A stretch of 56,803 bases of DNA from an uncultured Caulobacteraceae bacterium (GTDB lineage: Bacteria > Pseudomonadota > Alphaproteobacteria > Caulobacterales > Caulobacteraceae). The position numbers and the translations under genes are program-made. Below the pieces are notes generated by a model that was not told the origin of the DNA, did not search any database, and saw nothing but the letters and a program-made list of their open reading frames with translations. This document shows positions 17,665-26,720 of the stretch, piece after piece. Position 1 is the stretch's first letter, and every line of letters begins with the position of its first letter. The stretch spans positions 1 through 56,803 of the forward strand of contig CAIXWN010000215.1 in NCBI GenBank assembly GCA_903923135.1, in the 5' to 3' direction.

Positions 17665-17988
17665 ATGAAGACCAAGTGGATGATGACCGGGACCCTGGCC
17701 GCCCTGGTGGCCCTGCCCCTGCTGGCCGCGCCTCTGACGGCGTCGGCTTCGTGCGGCGACCGCAAGCTGACCGGCACCGTGGTTGGCGGACTTGGCGGCG
17801 CCCTGGTAGGCAATTCGATCTCGCGCGGCGGCGGCGGCGCGGTGGTCGGCGGCCTGGGCGGAGCGGTGCTCGGCCATGAGGTGGCGCGTGGAAGCTGCGG
17901 CGACGAGCGGCGGGTGGAATACCGCCAGTATCATCACCGCCGCCACCATCACCGCCACCACGACGGCGACGCCCGCGGCCCGTACTAG
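17665..17988 (+). CDS. Secreted glycine-zipper protein with His-rich tail
   Basis: 107 aa. A signal peptide (LAALVALPLLAAPLTASAS) leads to a glycine-zipper 2TM domain of the 17-kDa antigen type (GTVVGGLGGALVGNSISRGG, GAVVGGLGGAVLGHEVARG), bracketed by two CGD(R/E) sites whose Cys could form a disulfide. The tail is rich in His and Arg (YHHRRHHHRHHDG) and could bind metal. GGAGG sits 9 nt before ATG 17665. It lies downstream of the metal ATPase, but the gap makes co-transcription uncertain. It is probably an outer-membrane or periplasmic protein. Confidence 0.75.
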   Translation: MKTKWMMTGTLAALVALPLLAAPLTASASCGDRKLTGTVVGGLGGALVGNSISRGGGGAVVGGLGGAVLGHEVARGSCGDERRVEYRQYHHRRHHHRHHDGDARGPY

Positions 17989-18061
17989 GCCCTGGCAGGC
18001 GGCGCCCGCCGACGGCGACGCGGGAATGGCGCGGCGGGCTCCGGGATGAGATAGATGCGCC

Positions 18062-19312
18062 ATGCCCAGTCCAGGTCCCGCCGCCTTTCCCATCGACGCC
18101 GTCCGCGACCGGTTTCCCGCCCTGCGGCGGGCGTCGCCGTTCATCTATCTGGACAACGCCGCCGGGGCCCAGGCGCCGCGCATCGTGCTCGATGCGGTGG
18201 CGGGTCATCTGCTGGACTTCAACGTCCAGCGCGGGGGCCGCTATGCCCGCAGCGTCGAGGTCGACCGGGTGATCGACCGGGCGCGGCGGCAGGTGGCGAC
18301 CTTCCTTGGCGCCGACAATCCCGAGGAGGTGGCCTTTGGCATGAACGCCACCAGCTTCATGCGCCTGGTGAGCCTGGCCATCGGCCAGACCCTGACCGCA
18401 CCGCGCGACGAGATCGTGGTCACCGACCTGGACCACCACGCCAACATCTCAACCTGGCTGGACCTGGCCAGGACCGGGGCGGAGATCCGCTGGTGGCGCA
18501 TGCGCGAGGATCACCGCCTGCATGTGGAGGACCTAATTCCCCTGCTGTCGGAACGCACCCGGCTGGTGGCCTGCACGGTGGTCTCCCACGCCCTGGGCTC
18601 GCGGGTGGACGTGGCCGCCGTGGCCCGGGCGGCGCACGGCGTCGGCGCGGAGGTGTTCCTCGACTGCGTGCATTACAGCCCGCATGCACCGATCGATGTG
18701 AAGGCCTGGGACTGCGACTATCTGGTCTGCTCGGGCTACAAGGCCTTCGCGCCGCACATGGGCTTTCTGTGGGGAAAATTCGCCGCCCTGAGCGCCCTGC
18801 CGACCTTCCGCGAGGAATTCATCCCCGACGCCCCGCCGCACAAGATCGAGGCCGGCACCTTCATCTTCGAGAACGTCGCCGGCATGGCCGCGGCCGTGGA
18901 TTATCTGGAGGCGTTGGGGGCCGACCTCGACCCGGCCGCCGACACGCCGCGGGCGCGCGTCCTGGCCGCCATGGGCGGCGTCGAAGCCTATGAACAGCAC
19001 CTGTCGCGCCGGATGCTTTCGGCGCTCGCCGCCGCCGGGGCGACGGTCTACGGCGTGACAAATCCCAACGGGGTCCACCTGCGCGTGCCCACCTTCACTT
19101 TCAACCTGCCCGGCGTCGAGCCGGCGACGGTGGCGCAGGCGATGGCCGACGCCCAGATCGGCATCCGCGACGGCCACATGTACGCGCCGCGGCTGATGGA
19201 CCGCCTGGGCCTGGCCATGGCCACGGGGGCGGCGCGGGCCTCGCTGGTTCACTACAACACCTCAGAGGAGATCGACCGCTTCGGCGAGACCCTGCGGCGC
19301 CTGTCCGCCTAG
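18062..19312 (+). CDS. Cysteine-desulfurase-like PLP enzyme (TIGR01976-type) lacking the catalytic Cys
   Basis: A 416-aa class V aminotransferase-fold enzyme. PFIYLDNAAGAQ is the family N-terminus, EIVVTDLDHHANI the substrate loop, and Lys227 in CSGYKAFAPHMG the PLP Schiff-base lysine. True SufS/CsdA/IscS enzymes carry a catalytic Cys late in the chain (RxGHHCA). Here the equivalent stretch is IRDGHMYAPRLMDRLGL, with no Cys. That matches the TIGR01976 'cysteine desulfurase-like' group, whose reaction is not settled. No SufE or scaffold gene is nearby. It probably acts on an amino acid by lyase or aminotransfer chemistry rather than supplying sulfur. Confidence 0.85.
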   Translation: MPSPGPAAFPIDAVRDRFPALRRASPFIYLDNAAGAQAPRIVLDAVAGHLLDFNVQRGGRYARSVEVDRVIDRARRQVATFLGADNPEEVAFGMNATSFMRLVSLAIGQTLTAPRDEIVVTDLDHHANISTWLDLARTGAEIRWWRMREDHRLHVEDLIPLLSERTRLVACTVVSHALGSRVDVAAVARAAHGVGAEVFLDCVHYSPHAPIDVKAWDCDYLVCSGYKAFAPHMGFLWGKFAALSALPTFREEFIPDAPPHKIEAGTFIFENVAGMAAAVDYLEALGADLDPAADTPRARVLAAMGGVEAYEQHLSRRMLSALAAAGATVYGVTNPNGVHLRVPTFTFNLPGVEPATVAQAMADAQIGIRDGHMYAPRLMDRLGLAMATGAARASLVHYNTSEEIDRFGETLRRLSA

Positions 19313-19410
19313 CCTGCCGTCGCCGCCGGCGGGGTCAGGGGTTCTTGTCTTCGTTTTGCCGGGGATGTCGTTAAGAGGGAAGGCGAGGTTGCGGACGGGC
19401 GGGCGGGCGG

Positions 19411-20814
19411 ATGAATCGGGACGACAGGGCTGAGATCGTCGGCGCGGATGTTCGCGAGAGCGGGCTGAGCAAGAGCCTCAGTCGCAGTCAGGTGGTGATG
19501 ATCGGCCTGGGCGGGGCCATCGGAACGGGCCTGTTCGCCGGCTCCAGCCTGGCGATCGGCTACGCCGGGCCGGGGGTGCTGATCAGCTACATCATCGCCG
19601 GATTCGCTGCCCTGGTGATGATCCTCAGCCTGTCGGAAATGGCCGTGGCCCACCCCGCGGCGGGCTCGTTCGGTGTCTACGCCGAGACCTATCTCAACCC
19701 TTGGGCGGGCTTCGTGGTCCGATACACCTACTGGATGGAGCAGGTGATCGCCGTCGGCGGCGAGGCCGTGGCCGTGGGGGTCTATATGACCTTCTGGTTT
19801 CCCGACACGGCGGTTTGGCTGTGGTCGGTGGGCTTCGCCCTGGCCCTGCTGTTCATCAATTCGCGATCGGTGAAGAACTTCGGCACGTTCGAATACGGAT
19901 TTGCCCTGATCAAGGTGACGGCCATCATCGCCTTCATCGTGCTGGGCGTGGCGGGAATTTTCGGCGTCGGCCGCGCGCCCGTCGGCCTGCACAACCTCAC
20001 CGGCCTGCCCGGTGGCTTCCTGCCGCACGGCCTGAAGGGGGTGTGGATGGCGGTGATCATGGGGGTATTCTCCTACAACGGCATCGAGGTGATCGCCGTC
20101 ACCTCCGGCGAAACGGCCGACCCGGCCCGGACCATCCCGGCGGCCCTGCGCTCCATGGGGCTGCGGCTGTTCCTGTTTTACATCCTGGCGCTGGCCGTGG
20201 TGGTGGCTGTGGTTCCGTGGATGGAGGTCGGCTCGAAGACCTTCGCCGAGAGTCCGTTCGTCAAGGTCTTCGCCCAGTCGGGGATCCGCGAGGCGGCCGG
20301 CATCATGAACTTCGTGGTGATCACCGCCGCCCTGTCGAGCATGAACACCAACGTCTATCTGTGCTCGCGGATGCTGTTCTCGCTATCGCGCGGGGGCTAT
20401 GCGCCGAAGGTGCTCGGCGGCCTCAGCCGGTCGGGAACACCTATCGCCGCCATCCTGGTCTCGGGCGCGGGGATCCTCGTGGCCGCGGCGGTCTCCAAGC
20501 TGACGCCGCAGGCCTACAGCTATCTGTTCGGCATCGCCCTGTTCGGCGCGATCGTGGTGTGGATCATCATCCTGCTCAGCCACATCGGCTTCCGGCGGCG
20601 TCACGAGGCGGGCAGCCTGACCGTGCGCATGCCCGGCTATCCCTATGTGCAGATCGCCGGCATCGTCCTGCTGTCGGCGGTGCTGATCACCATGGGCCTG
20701 GACAAGGACTGGTGGTTGTCATGGATCGTCGGGGTACCCTGGCTGATCCTGTTGACCGTGGCCTATTTCGTCTGGAAGGCGCGCAGACCGCTCGAGGTCC
20801 CTAGCCGACCCTGA
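19411..20814 (+). CDS. APC-family amino acid permease (GABA permease/AnsP type)
   Basis: 467 aa with about 12 transmembrane helices. VVMIGLGGAIGTGLFAGSS is the TM1 substrate-binding signature of the amino acid transporter (AAT) branch. It is followed by GPGVLISYIIAG, ALSEMAV-type EMAVAHPAAGSFGVYAE and SYNGIEVIAVTSGETADPARTIP, the TM6-7 consensus. It imports an amino acid (GABA, asparagine or similar) by proton symport across the inner membrane. The specificity is not deducible. Its 3' end overlaps the convergent VOC-cupin gene by 14 nt. Confidence 0.93.
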   Translation: MNRDDRAEIVGADVRESGLSKSLSRSQVVMIGLGGAIGTGLFAGSSLAIGYAGPGVLISYIIAGFAALVMILSLSEMAVAHPAAGSFGVYAETYLNPWAGFVVRYTYWMEQVIAVGGEAVAVGVYMTFWFPDTAVWLWSVGFALALLFINSRSVKNFGTFEYGFALIKVTAIIAFIVLGVAGIFGVGRAPVGLHNLTGLPGGFLPHGLKGVWMAVIMGVFSYNGIEVIAVTSGETADPARTIPAALRSMGLRLFLFYILALAVVVAVVPWMEVGSKTFAESPFVKVFAQSGIREAAGIMNFVVITAALSSMNTNVYLCSRMLFSLSRGGYAPKVLGGLSRSGTPIAAILVSGAGILVAAAVSKLTPQAYSYLFGIALFGAIVVWIIILLSHIGFRRRHEAGSLTVRMPGYPYVQIAGIVLLSAVLITMGLDKDWWLSWIVGVPWLILLTVAYFVWKARRPLEVPSRP

Positions 20815-21898
20815 CCTCCAGCAGGGCCAGGTCAGACGAGGCGGCGCCGAGGCTCCAGACTTCGCCGGGCGGGATGACGAAGGCGTCGGCCCCGCCCAGG
20901 GCGTGCACGCCGTGGCTGTGCAGGGTGGCGGCGCCCTCGAGAACGAAGCCGAACAGCAGTTCGCGGTCATGCGGCGGCAGGCTCAGGCCGTCGGCGCCCG
21001 CTGGCCGCAGCACCCGTACGTCGGCCAGCCCGCGGGTGGCGGCGGTCATGGCGCTGACCTGGGCCTCGAAGCCGCCCCCCGCGGAAGCGCTCTCGGGCGC
21101 CGGCGTCCAGGGCGCTCCTGCGGCGACGTGGAACAGGAACCGCTGGCCGCCGTAGTCCCGGTCCGGCAGGGTCCGCCCGGTGGGCAGGGTCATGGCGTGG
21201 TCGGCCAGGGTCTCGTGCAGGGCCGGACAGCCGATCTCCACCACCTCCAGGCCCACTGAGGCCTCCAGCACCCTGTGGCGTATGCGCGGCGGCTGCAGGA
21301 CGAAGTCTCCGGGACGCATGACGATCGGCTCGCCCTGGTCCTCATAGGCCACCCGAACCCAGCCGCGCCGACAGAAGATCATCTGGAAGCGGACCTTGTG
21401 GAAATGCACCCAGTCGGCGAGCAGGCCGCCCTGGGGAATGGAGATGTGCGAGCCGATGAACCGGCCCCCCTGGCGATCGGGGATGAGGTCCCGGTAGAGC
21501 ATGCCCGCCCGCCCGGCGCCGGGCGCCGGGCTGTCGGCCTGGCGATTGAGAACGAAGCGGGGCGCCAGGGGCGCGTCCTCGACCGGCGGGTCCGTCTCGA
21601 CCCATTCCACGCGCGTGCCGTTGGGCGCGCTGAGGACCCGCTCCGCCGCCGGTGGCAGGGTCTCGCAGGGCAGGCGGATGGCCCCGGCGCCGCCTTCGCC
21701 CGGCGCCAGACGGAGGCGCAATCCGTGTCCCGACAGGCTGGCGACCTGCGGGTCCTCGGCGGGGAAGATGGTCTCGACCCGGAACCCCAGAACGCCCGTG
21801 AACCAGGCCAGGGTCGGCGGAAGGTCGGCGCAGGCCAGTTCGACCTCGGCAGGGCCTGAGGGGTGGATGGCGGCGGCGGGCGCGTCTACGGCGGTCAT
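20801..21898 (-). CDS. VOC-cupin-cupin fusion protein
   Basis: 365 aa that can be read as three metal-enzyme folds in a row. Residues about 15-125 form a VOC half-unit (VELACADLPPTLAWFTGVLGF). About 130-265 form a cupin (WVHFHKVRFQMIFCRRGWVR then MRPGDFVLQPPRIRHRVLE, with His-x-His and a late His). About 275-365 form a second cupin (LPPHDRELLFGFVLEGAATL, LGGADAFVIPPGEVW). ATG 21898 was preferred to the upstream ATG because family N-termini are short. Cupin 1 has a plausible metal site; cupin 2 shows fewer His. It is convergent and overlapping with the permease gene. Substrate unknown; a sensing or dioxygenase role is possible. Confidence 0.7.
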   Translation of the reverse strand: MTAVDAPAAAIHPSGPAEVELACADLPPTLAWFTGVLGFRVETIFPAEDPQVASLSGHGLRLRLAPGEGGAGAIRLPCETLPPAAERVLSAPNGTRVEWVETDPPVEDAPLAPRFVLNRQADSPAPGAGRAGMLYRDLIPDRQGGRFIGSHISIPQGGLLADWVHFHKVRFQMIFCRRGWVRVAYEDQGEPIVMRPGDFVLQPPRIRHRVLEASVGLEVVEIGCPALHETLADHAMTLPTGRTLPDRDYGGQRFLFHVAAGAPWTPAPESASAGGGFEAQVSAMTAATRGLADVRVLRPAGADGLSLPPHDRELLFGFVLEGAATLHSHGVHALGGADAFVIPPGEVWSLGAASSDLALLEVRVG

Positions 21899-21958
21899 GC
21901 CCCCGTCATGCGCGGAGGCGGGTCGCCCGGGCAAGGGGCGAGCTTGCCGCAGGCGTCG

Positions 21959-23170
21959 TCAGAGTCCCAGAAGGCGCGCCAGGATGTTGTGCTGCACCTC
22001 GCTGGAGCCGCCGTACACCGTGCTGGCGCGGTTATTGATGTGCCGCGTGGTTGGGGTGATCGCATAGGCGGGGCCGATGGGTCCCTCCTGCGGAAAGGCG
22101 CCCAGGGCCCGACGCTGGTCGGGCATGGCGTAGGCGCCCAGGACCTCGACGGCCAGTTCGGCCACGTCCTGGCTCTTGTGGCTCGCCAGCAGCTTCTTGA
22201 TCGAGGCGGCCGTGCCGCCGACGCTCTCGCCGACGCCCGCGCCCGAAGACAGGTGAAGGTCTGTCCAGTCGGCGGTCATCATGTCGATGTCCAGCAGGGC
22301 GGCCTTGCGGCGGAACGCGCGGTCCTCGAGGAGCGAGCCGCCGTGCCCGGACGGCTCCTTCGCCGCCATGGCCTTGACCTTCTCGAGGCCCACCCTCAGG
22401 CCGACGCCCAGGGAGCCGCCGCCGCGTTCGAACTCGAGCAGGTACTTGGCCACGGTCCAGCCCTCGTTCTCGGCCCCCATGCGGTTGGCCACCGGCACGC
22501 TCAGGTTGTCGAAGAACAGCTGGTTGAGCTCGTGCTCGCCCGAGGTGGAGAGGATCGGCCGCACGGTGATCCCCGGCGCGTTCATTGGCGAGACCAGGAA
22601 GCTGATCCCCGCCTGCTGTTTGCCCTCGGTCGAGGTGCGCACCAGCATGAAGATCCAGTCGGCGTTGTGGGCGTTGGTGGTCCAGATCTTGGTGCCGTTG
22701 ACCACGTAGTCGTCGCCGTCGCGCACGGCGCGGGTCTGCAGCGAGGACAGGTCCGAGCCTGACTGCGGTTCGGAATAGCCCTGCGCCCAGACGTGTTCGC
22801 CGGACAGCATCCTCGGCAGGAAATAGGCCTTCTGCTCGGGCGTGCCGTAGCGCATGATGACCGGGCCGCACAGGGTGATGCCCATGGACGGCAGGGAGGG
22901 CGTACCCACCCGGGCGCATTCCATGGCGAAGATCTCGCGCTGGCGGGCGGTCCAGCCCGGACCCCCGTATTCGGCCGGCCAGGAAGGGGCCGACCAGCCC
23001 CGGGAGTGGAGGGCGCGGTGCCAGCGGCGGGCCACGGAGTCCTCGGCGAACACCCCGGCCTGCCGCTCGGTCTGGGCGCGAAGTTCGGCGTCGAATTTCT
23101 CGTCGAGAAAGGCGCGGACCTCGTCCCTGAACGCACGGTCTTCCGGACTGAGGTTGTCTTCCGAGTTCAT
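21959..23170 (-). CDS. Acyl-CoA dehydrogenase
   Basis: 403 aa, FAD-dependent, oxidising an acyl-CoA to the enoyl-CoA. Typical segments are WSAPSWPAEYGGPGW, the FAD/substrate strand GYSEPQSGSDLSSLQTRA, GTKIWTTNAHNADW, and the C-terminal TVYGGSSEVQHNILARLLGL. It follows the long-chain/steroid-degrader type of FadE rather than the short-chain type. The gene lies 14 nt downstream of an SDR gene on the same strand, with an MFS gene just before that, so it probably acts in an imported hydrophobic acid or alcohol pathway. Confidence 0.93.
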   Translation of the reverse strand: MNSEDNLSPEDRAFRDEVRAFLDEKFDAELRAQTERQAGVFAEDSVARRWHRALHSRGWSAPSWPAEYGGPGWTARQREIFAMECARVGTPSLPSMGITLCGPVIMRYGTPEQKAYFLPRMLSGEHVWAQGYSEPQSGSDLSSLQTRAVRDGDDYVVNGTKIWTTNAHNADWIFMLVRTSTEGKQQAGISFLVSPMNAPGITVRPILSTSGEHELNQLFFDNLSVPVANRMGAENEGWTVAKYLLEFERGGGSLGVGLRVGLEKVKAMAAKEPSGHGGSLLEDRAFRRKAALLDIDMMTADWTDLHLSSGAGVGESVGGTAASIKKLLASHKSQDVAELAVEVLGAYAMPDQRRALGAFPQEGPIGPAYAITPTTRHINNRASTVYGGSSEVQHNILARLLGL

Positions 23171-23184
23171 TTGTCGCTCCCCGA

Positions 23185-24009
23185 TCAGCCTACGGCCGGT
23201 GCGCCGATAACACTGGCCGGGCCGTTATGGAACGCCGGTATTGTCCCGCCGGTGGTCTGGCCTGCGTCGACCAGCAAGGTGTGGCCCGTCACATAGCGCG
23301 CCTCGTCGCTGGCCAGGTAGAGCAGGCCATAGGCCGGATCCTCCGGTGTCCCGGCGATTCCCAGGGGCGAGCCGGCGGCGATACGCGCCCGCGTGGCCTC
23401 GTGGTCGGCCGCGTCGCCGGTGACCACGAAGGCGGTCATCGCTGTCACGGTGTTGCCCGGCGCCACGGCGTTGACCCGAACGCCGTGCTGGGCGAGTTCC
23501 GAGGATGCCGACTTGGTCAGGCCGACCACGCCGTGCTTGGCGGCGGTGTAGGCGTGCGGCCCAAGGCCGCCCATGACGCCGGCCGTGCTGGCTACCGAGA
23601 GGATCGACCCGCGCCGCCGGGGAACCATCACGCGGGCCGCGTGCTTTATGCCCATGAAGGCGCCGGTGAGCAGCACCGCGAGGGTGCGGTCCCAGTCCTC
23701 GCGCGCGGTCTCGCGGATGGAGCCCACGGCGCCGACTATGCCGGCGTTGTTGACCATGATATCCAGGCCACCGAAGGCCGACACGGCCAGGTCTACCGCC
23801 GCGGCGATATCGGCCTCGCTGGTGACGTCCGTGCGGATGAAGCGCGCGCGGGCCCCCAGGTCGCGGGCGATCGCCGCTCCTGGGCCCTCCTGCATGTCGG
23901 CCAGCACCACCATCGCCCCTTCAGCGTGAAACAGCCGCGCCGCCCCGGCGCCGATTCCGCTGGCCGCGCCGGTGATCACCGCGACCTTGTCCTTCAGCCT
24001 GTCCGTCAT
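23185..24009 (-). CDS. Short-chain dehydrogenase/reductase
   Basis: 274 aa with a full SDR signature: AVITGAASGIGAGAARLF (NAD(P) site TGxxxGIG), NNAGI, the catalytic Ser in ILSVASTAG, and Tyr/Lys in AYTAAKHGVVG, then RVNAVAPG. It would oxidise or reduce a secondary alcohol. It sits between an MFS transporter gene (34 nt upstream on this strand) and the acyl-CoA dehydrogenase, so 3-hydroxyacyl-CoA or sterol-like substrates are plausible. ATG 24009 is the only good start. Confidence 0.93.
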   Translation of the reverse strand: MTDRLKDKVAVITGAASGIGAGAARLFHAEGAMVVLADMQEGPGAAIARDLGARARFIRTDVTSEADIAAAVDLAVSAFGGLDIMVNNAGIVGAVGSIRETAREDWDRTLAVLLTGAFMGIKHAARVMVPRRRGSILSVASTAGVMGGLGPHAYTAAKHGVVGLTKSASSELAQHGVRVNAVAPGNTVTAMTAFVVTGDAADHEATRARIAAGSPLGIAGTPEDPAYGLLYLASDEARYVTGHTLLVDAGQTTGGTIPAFHNGPASVIGAPAVG

Positions 24010-24043
24010 GGTCTCGAGAAGCTCCGCAGTGGTTGAGAATTTG

Positions 24044-25432
24044 TCAGGGCGCGTCCCAGGCGGCGGCCTGGGTGATCGCCTGGCGGAAGGGCCGCAGGCA
24101 GAAGACCAGACAGATCGCCGCCACCGGATAGTCGACCGCCGCCATCAGGCTGAGGCTGCCGCCCAGCGATTTGCCGGCGAACAGACGGTCGCTGATCAGC
24201 CCGCCGAGCAGGGGGCCGAGCGTGAGGGAGATGAAGTTCACCACCAGCAGATAGAGGGCCACCACCCGGCCCTTCAGTTCATTGGGCACGATAAACTGCA
24301 GCGCCGTCGTGCCCAGCCCCCCCGGCCACCCCATCAGGAAGGTGATCGGGGCCAGCAGGGCGAAGATCATCCACGGTCTGGGAACCAGCGGCATGACGAT
24401 GGCCAGGGGCCCCAGCGCGAGCACGGCGTAGAGCACCAGGCGCATCGTCGAATCGGCGTCGCCGCGCCTGAGCAGGCCGGAGGCGACCCGACCGGAAACC
24501 ACGCTGCCGGCCAGCCCCAGACTGAAGGCCATGGTCCCGTAGATCAGTCCCGCCTGGCCGCGGGCCATGCCGTGTTCGCGCACCAGGCACTCGACGATCC
24601 AGAAGAACAGGCCCCAGCCCTGGATCGACAGGGCCACATAGGCGGTGAACATCAGACCCAGGAACGCCCGGCGGGCGGCGAAGAAGCGGACGATCTGGCG
24701 GAAGGTCAGCGGGGTGTGATCGTCGCCAGCCACCCGCCCGCGCCGCGCCGGCTCCTTCAGGGTCAGCCGCCCGAGGATGGCCAGGGCGACGCCCGGCAGG
24801 CCCAGGCCGAGGAAGAGGATCTGCCAGGATTTCACCACGCCCAGGATCGGCAGGACCACGGGCGGCCCGGTCTCGAAATGCTGGACAACGCTTCCGCCGA
24901 CGACATTGGCCACGCCCACGCCGATGAACGGAGCGGCGGAGAACAGGCCGATGGCGATCGGCAGTGTGCGGCGGGGGAACAGGTCCGACATCATCGAATA
25001 GGCCGCCGGGCCCAGCGCCGCCTCACCCAGGCCGACACCCATGCGGGCCAGGAACAGGGTGATGAACCGGTGGGTCAGCCCGCAGGTGGCGGTCATGGCG
25101 CTCCAGAACAGCATCGCTCCGCTGATCACCATCCGCCGCGAGCGCTGGTCAGCCACCCAGGCGGCGGGCAGGTTGAAGGTGGTGTAGAGCAGGGTGAAGG
25201 CCAGGCCGCCGAGCAGGCCGATCTCGCTGTCGCTGATGGCGAAGTCGCGCTTGATCGGCCCGATCATCAGGGCCAGCACCTGGCGGTCGATGGTCGACAG
25301 GCTGGCGGCGACGGTCAGGAAGCCCACGGCGTACCATGCCGCGCCGCCCGCACGCGCTTTGGTTGGCGCCGTGGGCGCCGAATCCGCCTTCACGGCAGGA
25401 GTGGCGATCTCCCGCCGGACCTCAATGGTCAT
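24044..25432 (-). CDS. MFS transporter (Spinster-like)
   Basis: 462 aa, about 12 helices. SLSTIDRQVLALMIGPIKRDF is the Spinster-type TM1 (D-R-Q/x motif), then GLAFTLLYTTFNLPAAWVADQ with the loop 2-3 DQRSRR, and LFLARMGVGLGEAALGPAAY, the G-rich TM4/5 of that subfamily. ATG 25432 was chosen because the extra 13 upstream residues look like leader translation. It is probably the first gene of a transporter-SDR-acyl-CoA dehydrogenase operon on the minus strand. The substrate may be a hydrophobic acid or sterol; this is an inference. Confidence 0.9.
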   Translation of the reverse strand: MTIEVRREIATPAVKADSAPTAPTKARAGGAAWYAVGFLTVAASLSTIDRQVLALMIGPIKRDFAISDSEIGLLGGLAFTLLYTTFNLPAAWVADQRSRRMVISGAMLFWSAMTATCGLTHRFITLFLARMGVGLGEAALGPAAYSMMSDLFPRRTLPIAIGLFSAAPFIGVGVANVVGGSVVQHFETGPPVVLPILGVVKSWQILFLGLGLPGVALAILGRLTLKEPARRGRVAGDDHTPLTFRQIVRFFAARRAFLGLMFTAYVALSIQGWGLFFWIVECLVREHGMARGQAGLIYGTMAFSLGLAGSVVSGRVASGLLRRGDADSTMRLVLYAVLALGPLAIVMPLVPRPWMIFALLAPITFLMGWPGGLGTTALQFIVPNELKGRVVALYLLVVNFISLTLGPLLGGLISDRLFAGKSLGGSLSLMAAVDYPVAAICLVFCLRPFRQAITQAAAWDAP

Positions 25433-25544
25433 CGCCTGTTCAAGCCTCCCGCCGCGCGCCGTTCGCCCCAAAGGGCCGGATTTTGCGATACGCGTTACAA
25501 TTTTCAGGCATGGTCGTCCGGCGGACCGGCGGTGTCAAAACAAA

Positions 25545-25562
25545 TTCACCGGTGCGGGTGAA
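25545..25562. repeat. Inverted repeat in the MFS/ADH divergent region
   Basis: TTCACC-GGTGCG-GGTGAA has 6-bp perfect arms in the 228-nt space between two divergent genes, 98 nt before the alcohol dehydrogenase ATG. TetR proteins bind short inverted repeats, and two TetR genes follow. It is a candidate operator only. Confidence 0.35.
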
Positions 25563-25660
25563 GGCCGCCGAGGCGGTTGTGGAAGCGGCGAGGAATGGCT
25601 AACCGATGGCTTCACCAACGGGCCGAAGCGCCTGCCGCACCGTTATCGAGGGATCACGCC

Positions 25661-26662
25661 ATGAAGGTCGCCGCCGTCAAAGCCCCGGGCGGGCTCGACA
25701 GGATCGCCATCGAGGATCGCGCCGCACCGGTCGCCAGACCTGGCCAGATCCTGGTGCGCGTGCGGGCCAGTTCACTGAATTTTCACGACTTTGCCGTGGT
25801 CTCCGGGATGATTCCGGCGCCGGATGGCCGTATCCCGATGTCGGACGGGGCAGGCGAGGTGGTCGCGGTGGGCGAGGGGGTCACGGCCTGGAAGGCAGGC
25901 GACGAGGTGTTGTCAGCCTTCTTTCCCAACTGGCCGGCCGGCGGGCCGGCGCTGCCGCGGCTGATCGGCGTGCCTGGCGATCATGTGGACGGATTCGCCG
26001 CCGAACTGGTCGCCATGCCCGCCTCGGCGTTCACCCGTCTGCCCAAGGGCTGGTCGATGGCGGAGGCGGCCACCCTGCCCTGCGCCGCCCTCACCGCCTG
26101 GCGCGCCCTGGTGGTTGAGGCCCGGATCAAGCCCGGTGACGTGGTGTTGACCCAGGGCACCGGCGGGGTGTCGATCTTCGCCGTCCAGCTGGCCAAGGCG
26201 GCCGGGGCGACGGTGATCGCCACCTCGTCCTCGGCCGAGAAACTGGCCCGCCTCAAGGCCCTAGGCGCCGACCATCTGATCAACTACCGCGAGGACGCCA
26301 ACTGGGGTCAGACGGCCGCGGCCCTGGCTGGCGGAGGCGTTCACGCCGTTGTGGAGATCGGCGGCCCAGGCACCATGACCCAGTCCATCCACGCCTGCCG
26401 TATTGGCGGTCACATCTCGCTGATCGGGGTGTTGACCGGGGTGTCCGGCGAGATTCCCACGGCCCTGGCCATGTCGAAGAACGTCACCATCAAGGGCGTC
26501 ACAGTGGGTTCGATCCAGGACCAGGACGAGATGATCGCCGCCGTCGAGGCCAATGGCATCCGGCCGGTGATCGATTCGATCTATCCTCTCGATCAGATTG
26601 CCGCCGCATTCGCGCATCAGATTTCGCAGAAACATTTCGGCAAGATCTGTCTGGAGATCTGA
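25661..26662 (+). CDS. NAD(P)-dependent medium-chain alcohol dehydrogenase/quinone reductase
   Basis: 333 aa. FHDFAVVSGMIP and GAGEVVAVGEGVTAWKAGDEV form the N-terminal catalytic fold. LPCAALTAWRALV, VLTQGTGGVSIFAVQLAKAAG (nucleotide fold GxGGVS) and the Gly-rich VEIGGPGTMTQS follow. The structural-zinc Cys cluster is absent, as in the zinc-free quinone-oxidoreductase branch. ATG 25661 was used, as an upstream frame extension is not conserved in style. It opens a plus-strand group followed by two TetR genes and is divergent from the MFS operon, so shared regulation is likely. Confidence 0.9.
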   Translation: MKVAAVKAPGGLDRIAIEDRAAPVARPGQILVRVRASSLNFHDFAVVSGMIPAPDGRIPMSDGAGEVVAVGEGVTAWKAGDEVLSAFFPNWPAGGPALPRLIGVPGDHVDGFAAELVAMPASAFTRLPKGWSMAEAATLPCAALTAWRALVVEARIKPGDVVLTQGTGGVSIFAVQLAKAAGATVIATSSSAEKLARLKALGADHLINYREDANWGQTAAALAGGGVHAVVEIGGPGTMTQSIHACRIGGHISLIGVLTGVSGEIPTALAMSKNVTIKGVTVGSIQDQDEMIAAVEANGIRPVIDSIYPLDQIAAAFAHQISQKHFGKICLEI

Positions 26663-26720
26663 ACAGGGCTGACGGGCCGACCCTCCGCCGCGAGGCGAGG
26701 GGGCGGCGAAGGGGGAGGGT

